DNA of 8,937 nucleotides from an uncultured Desulfovibrio sp. (GTDB lineage: Bacteria; Desulfobacterota; Desulfovibrionia; Desulfovibrionales; Desulfovibrionaceae). Within the stretch, counting starts at the first letter, position 1; the number at the start of each line of letters is the position of its first letter. The notes under the pieces were generated by a model. The model was not told where the DNA came from and searched no databases. It was given only the letters and a program-made list of their open reading frames with translations. The position numbers and the translations under genes were made by a program. Shown in pieces: positions 6,661 through 8,937 of the stretch. The stretch spans positions 1-8,937 of the forward strand of contig CAMWTD010000077.1 in the NCBI GenBank assembly GCA_947177085.1, written 5' to 3'.

Positions 6661-7584
6661 TCAGGGCTGCCCGCGCCACTCCTTGCCGGAGAGGGCGGCG
6701 AGGCAGAGGATGAGCGCCTGGGTGCCGTCCTTGCCGTGGCCCCTGGCCTGCATCATCCGGTAAAATTCCTCGGCGAGGGTCGTTCCCGGAAGCACCAGGC
6801 GCATCCGCCGGCACTCCTCAAGGCAGAGGCCGAGATCCTTGATGAAATGGTCGATGAAGAAGCCGGGCGCATAGTCGCGCCTCAGCAGGCGACGCCCCAG
6901 GGTGTTCATGGCCGTGCTGCCCCCGGCCCCGGGCACGACCAGCTCAAGCCATTGGGCCACATCCAGTCCGGCCTCCTGCGCGAAAAGCAGGGACTCGCAC
7001 ACGCTGAACATGACCCCGGCCACTGCGATCTGGTTGGCGAGCTTGGCCTGCTGCCCGGAACCGGGGCCCCCGCAGTGCATGAGACGCCTGCCCATGGCCT
7101 CGAAGCAGGGGCGCAAGGTCGCGAGGGCCGCGGCGTCGCCGCCCACGAAGATGGAAAGCGTGGCTTCGCGCGCGCCCACATCCCCGCCCGTCACCGGCGC
7201 GTCAAGGCTGGCGCAGCCTTTGGCCTCGGCTTCGGCGGCGATGCGGCGGGCGAGCTCGGGGCTGGAGGTCGTCATATCGCAGAGGATGCCGCCAGCCGCG
7301 AGGCCGCCCAAAGCGCCGTCCGGGCCGAGCATGACGGCCTCCACATCTGCGGGATAGCCCACAATGGAAAAAACCGCGTCCGACGCGGCCGCCACCGCGG
7401 CCGGACTCCCTGCCCAGGCTGCGCCGCGGGCGAGCAGGGGCTCCGCCTTGGACTTGGTGCGCGTATAGACGGTGAGCGGCCAGCCCGCATCCAGCAGATG
7501 CCCGGCCATGGAGAGGCCCATGACGCCGGTTCCGATCCAGCCAATGCGAAGCCGCGTGCTTTCCTGCCTGTCGTCTGACGTCAT
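6661..7584 (-). CDS. NAD(P)-dependent 3-hydroxyisobutyrate dehydrogenase-family oxidoreductase
   Basis: A 307-residue cytoplasmic beta-hydroxyacid dehydrogenase. The N-terminal Rossmann domain has GWIGTGVMG with the G18xG20xxG23 fingerprint. The substrate-binding signature DAPVTGGDVGAREATL (128-143) follows. The catalytic lysine is K181 in GQQAKLANQ, with N184, and KDLGLCLEE (249-257) lies in the all-helical C-terminal domain. Relatives reduce or oxidise 3-hydroxyisobutyrate, tartronate semialdehyde, succinic semialdehyde or related 3-hydroxy acids; the sequence does not settle which, so no symbol is given. The ATG at 7584 is chosen over a longer in-frame start at 7704, because AAGGGGA (7596-7590) lies 5 bases upstream and the longer start would run into the preceding gene. 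The stop is 74 bases before the branching-enzyme gene on the same strand, so the two may share a transcript. A metabolic link to glucan synthesis is not evident. Confidence 0.9.
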   Translation of the reverse strand: MTSDDRQESTRLRIGWIGTGVMGLSMAGHLLDAGWPLTVYTRTKSKAEPLLARGAAWAGSPAAVAAASDAVFSIVGYPADVEAVMLGPDGALGGLAAGGILCDMTTSSPELARRIAAEAEAKGCASLDAPVTGGDVGAREATLSIFVGGDAAALATLRPCFEAMGRRLMHCGGPGSGQQAKLANQIAVAGVMFSVCESLLFAQEAGLDVAQWLELVVPGAGGSTAMNTLGRRLLRRDYAPGFFIDHFIKDLGLCLEECRRMRLVLPGTTLAEEFYRMMQARGHGKDGTQALILCLAALSGKEWRGQP

Positions 7585-7600
7585 GATCGTCCCCTTATGC

Positions 7601-7650
7601 GCTGGCAGCGTCCGTCGGTGCTGGCGTGGCTGTACTTGCCCCCTGCCAGC
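7601..7650. repeat. 8-bp inverted repeat in the leader of the dehydrogenase gene
   Basis: GCTGGCAG at 7601-7608 and its exact reverse complement CTGCCAGC at 7643-7650 are separated by 34 bases. A further GCTGGC at 7620-7625 can pair alternatively with GCCAGC at 7645-7650. The right arm lies next to the predicted -10 and start point on the - strand, so the repeat could be an operator half-site pair or alternative leader RNA stems. Chance occurrence in GC-rich DNA is possible. Confidence 0.35.
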
Positions 7651-7679
7651 AGTATTTCTCAGTTGTGTTTTTTTTTCAA
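7651..7679 (-). promoter_or_regulatory. Candidate sigma-70 promoter for the dehydrogenase-branching enzyme unit
   Basis: On the - strand, TTGAAA (7679-7674, five of six to TTGACA) is followed by exactly 17 bases and AATACT (7656-7651, four of six to TATAAT). The spacer is A/T-rich because of a 9-base A run. The -35 overlaps the stop codon of the upstream 251-residue gene. Transcription would start near 7644, giving a leader of about 60 bases to the ATG at 7584. Matches were made by eye. Confidence 0.45.
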
Positions 7680-8431
7680 GACTTGGGCTTTTCCTCATCC
7701 TCATAGGTGGGTTCGCCGTCCGGGTCGGTGCGCGGGAAGAGCGAGAAGGAGGATTCCTCGGCGGTCTCGTTGCTTTCCGTCACGCCCGCTGGCGCGGCTG
7801 GCGTGCGCATGGCCCCGTGCCACAGGGCAATCCCGGCCCCGAGCCAGCCCACAAAGAGCGCCACCCCCATGAGCGCGCAGCCGAGTCGCTTTTTATGCGG
7901 GGGTTCTGCCTCGCTTGCGGGGGCTGCCACAACGCCAGAGGGCAGCCCGGCATCATCGCCGCCGGAAACTTCGGGCGTAGGCTCCACGCCTTCGTTAATG
8001 GCATTTTCCGGCGTGGACGCCGGCATGCCTGGCCCTGACAGGGTGAAGCCGGGCACGGGGGGCGGCGTCACGCCCACAGGCTCCCCGCCGATAATGTGCG
8101 ACTGGTCCACCCCGGCCAGCGTGAGCGCGCAGGAGCCCGCGCCGGGAATGGCGAGCGTGTAGGCGTCCCCGGGGTCAAGATTGTCCACCACGCTTGGCCC
8201 GAGCATGAGGCGCTGGCAGCCGTTGCCGCTGTCAATGTCGTCCGGGCCGCTGTCCCAGCCGTCCGGCGTGAGGGAGGTCTCCTCCTGTCCCCAGCCGGAG
8301 CCGGAAAGCCACGCGCCGTCGGATGCGCGCCTGAGCAGGAGGACAGGGGACGCGAGCGGGGGCGCTCCGTAAATTTCAATGACGGAGTAGCCGGGGCCTC
8401 GGTGCGGATCGGGGAGAAGGGTGGCGCGCAT
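7676..8431 (-). CDS. Single-pass membrane protein of unknown function with proline-rich linker
   Basis: A 251-residue protein with four visible parts. Residues 1-118 form a soluble domain rich in beta-type segments (YSVIEIYGAPPL, PVLLLRRASDGAWL, YTLAIPGAGSCALTLAGVD). Residues 119-178 are a Pro/Gly/Ala/Glu-rich, probably disordered linker. One strongly hydrophobic helix spans about 183-205, preceded by HKKR. The tail from 208 to 251 is acidic and polar. There is no N-terminal signal peptide. By the positive-inside rule the N-terminal domain should be cytoplasmic and the tail periplasmic. The ATG at 8431 is chosen because GGGAA (8441-8437) precedes it and a good promoter lies just upstream; a GTG at 8521 would add 30 residues and bury that promoter. 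I do not recognise the family. It is followed on the same strand, after 91 bases, by the dehydrogenase gene, which appears to have its own promoter. Confidence 0.7.
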   Translation of the reverse strand: MRATLLPDPHRGPGYSVIEIYGAPPLASPVLLLRRASDGAWLSGSGWGQEETSLTPDGWDSGPDDIDSGNGCQRLMLGPSVVDNLDPGDAYTLAIPGAGSCALTLAGVDQSHIIGGEPVGVTPPPVPGFTLSGPGMPASTPENAINEGVEPTPEVSGGDDAGLPSGVVAAPASEAEPPHKKRLGCALMGVALFVGWLGAGIALWHGAMRTPAAPAGVTESNETAEESSFSLFPRTDPDGEPTYEDEEKPKS

Positions 8432-8470
8432 GGCAGTTCCCGGAGAAGGATCAGTGGAGAAAGCGGGACA

Positions 8471-8500
8471 AGCATAACAGGAGGCGCGCCAGCTCTTCAA
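8471..8500 (-). promoter_or_regulatory. Candidate extended -10 promoter for the 251-residue membrane protein
   Basis: On the - strand, TTGAAG (8500-8495, four of six) is followed by 18 bases and TATGCT (8476-8471, four of six). The TG at 8479-8478 gives an extended -10 (TGTTATGCT). A start near 8464 would leave a leader of about 33 bases before the ATG at 8431. Located by eye. Confidence 0.4.
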
Positions 8501-8531
8501 GCATTTTGCGCGCGGGGGCACGGGACCTCAT

Positions 8532-8560
8532 TTGCCATCTCTAGAATTTTGGTTTATGCA
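8532..8560 (+). promoter_or_regulatory. Weak candidate promoter for the TAXI receptor gene
   Basis: TTGCCA (8532-8537, five of six to TTGACA), a 17-base spacer rich in A/T, then TATGCA (8555-8560, only three of six to TATAAT). It lies in the most A/T-rich part of the divergent intergenic region, about 90 bases before the ATG at 8648. The -10 is poor, so an activator or another promoter may be involved. Confidence 0.25.
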
Positions 8561-8633
8561 AAACGCTTCTCACAACACTCCCATCGGTGCGCGGCACAGC
8601 TTGCGGGCCTCTGCCGGGGAAACATCTTTTTTC

Positions 8634-8640
8634 AAGGAGA
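8634..8640 (+). promoter_or_regulatory. Strong ribosome binding site of the TAXI receptor gene
   Basis: AAGGAGA lies 7 bases before the ATG at 8648. It is close to ideal in sequence and spacing and fixes this start, consistent with a highly expressed periplasmic binding protein. Confidence 0.75.
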
Positions 8641-8647
8641 ACCACTG

Positions 8648-8937
8648 ATGAAAAAACTCCTGGGCCTTCTTCTCGCTGGCGCCCTGATCCTGGCCTCCGG
8701 CGCGGCCTTCGCCGCCGACGGCAAGCGCCTCACCCTGGCCACGGGGGGCACCTCCGGCGTCTATTATCCCCTGGGCGGGGCCATCGGCCAGGTGCTGAGC
8801 AACAAGAGCGACGGCGCGCTTTCCGTCACGGCGCAGGCCACGGGCGCTTCCGGCGAGAACATGCGTCTTGTGGAAGCGGGCGACGTGGATTTTGCCATCG
8901 TGCAGAATGACGTGGCCGATGCGGCCTTCAACGGCAA
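8648..8937 (+). CDS. TAXI-family TRAP transporter periplasmic substrate-binding receptor (3' truncated)
   Basis: Only the first 96 codons are inside the window; full family members have about 310-340 residues. Residues 1-22 are a clear Sec signal peptide: MKK, a leucine/alanine-rich core, and an AFA motif with cleavage expected between A22 and A23. The mature start has the TAXI hallmark LTLATGGTSGVYYPLGGAIGQVL (28-50). It is followed by VTAQATGASGENMRLVEAGDVDFAIVQNDVAD, in which the Q-x-TGAS-xEN and DFAIVQND segments are typical. Such receptors capture a small organic acid or amino acid in the periplasm and deliver it to a fused DctQM-type membrane permease driven by an ion gradient. The permease gene would be expected just beyond the window. 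The gene is divergent from the 251-residue membrane protein, with 216 bases between the starts. Confidence 0.92.
   Translation, partial: MKKLLGLLLAGALILASGAAFAADGKRLTLATGGTSGVYYPLGGAIGQVLSNKSDGALSVTAQATGASGENMRLVEAGDVDFAIVQNDVADAAFNG

Noticed and set aside
4826..6763. 645-codon open frame on the + strand opposite the branching-enzyme gene
   Set aside because: The - strand carries a full set of GH13 motifs and a strong ribosome site. The + reading has no motif and reflects the lack of stops in GC-rich antisense frames.
6613..7578. 321-codon + strand open frame opposite the dehydrogenase gene
   Set aside because: The - frame contains the complete cofactor, substrate and catalytic motifs; the + frame is a shadow.
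7620..7676. Hairpin followed by a 9-T run on the + strand as an intrinsic terminator
   Set aside because: No + strand gene lies upstream within 4 kb, and the T-run is 17 bases from the stem. The A-run makes better sense as the - strand promoter spacer.
8590..8606. Sigma-54-like GGCAC...TTGC upstream of the receptor gene
   Set aside because: Only three bases separate GGCAC and TTGC; the sigma-54 -24/-12 element needs five.
8587..8910. 107-codon + strand open frame in another frame of the TAXI receptor
   Set aside because: It overlaps the receptor's signal peptide and ribosome site and has an arginine-rich composition typical of a shifted frame.

Overview
The window is a GC-rich (clearly above 60% by eye) bacterial chromosomal segment with ten protein-coding genes, two of them cut by the window ends. 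I see no rRNA, tRNA, CRISPR array, transposase or phage gene. The high GC, the TAXI-type TRAP transporter receptor and the style of the genes suggest a Gram-negative anaerobe, most likely a Desulfovibrio-like sulfate reducer. This is inference from general resemblance; no marker gene proves it.

Left part (1-3458, all + strand): the end of an acidic protein of unknown function overlaps a stand-alone DEDDh 3'-5' exonuclease. After about 75 bases comes a compact dTDP-sugar operon, rfbB-rfbA-rfbC (rmlBAC). rfbB and rfbA overlap by 4 bases (ATGA). Together these three enzymes take glucose-1-phosphate to dTDP-4-dehydro-L-rhamnose. No rmlD reductase follows, because rfbC runs directly into a convergent gene.

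Middle part (3474-7584, all - strand): a probable three-gene transcription unit. In transcription order it has a 3-hydroxyisobutyrate dehydrogenase-family reductase, a 679-residue eukaryote-type (GH13_8) glucan branching enzyme with several active-site-proximal substitutions, and a 357-residue protein of unrecognised family. The last has features reminiscent of GT-A glycosyltransferases and starts on the branching-enzyme stop codon (TGATG). A hairpin whose two arms contain both stop codons separates rfbC from this unit.

Right part (7676-8937): a - strand orphan protein has an N-terminal soluble domain, a proline-rich linker, one transmembrane helix and an acidic tail. A 216-base divergent intergenic region then leads to the start of a + strand TAXI-family TRAP transporter periplasmic receptor, cut by the window end.

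The most plausible common theme is surface or storage carbohydrate: a nucleotide-sugar supply operon faces a branching enzyme coupled to a putative glycosyltransferase. The least understood parts are the 357-residue coupled protein and the 251-residue membrane protein. I see no convincing defence or other exotic multi-gene system.
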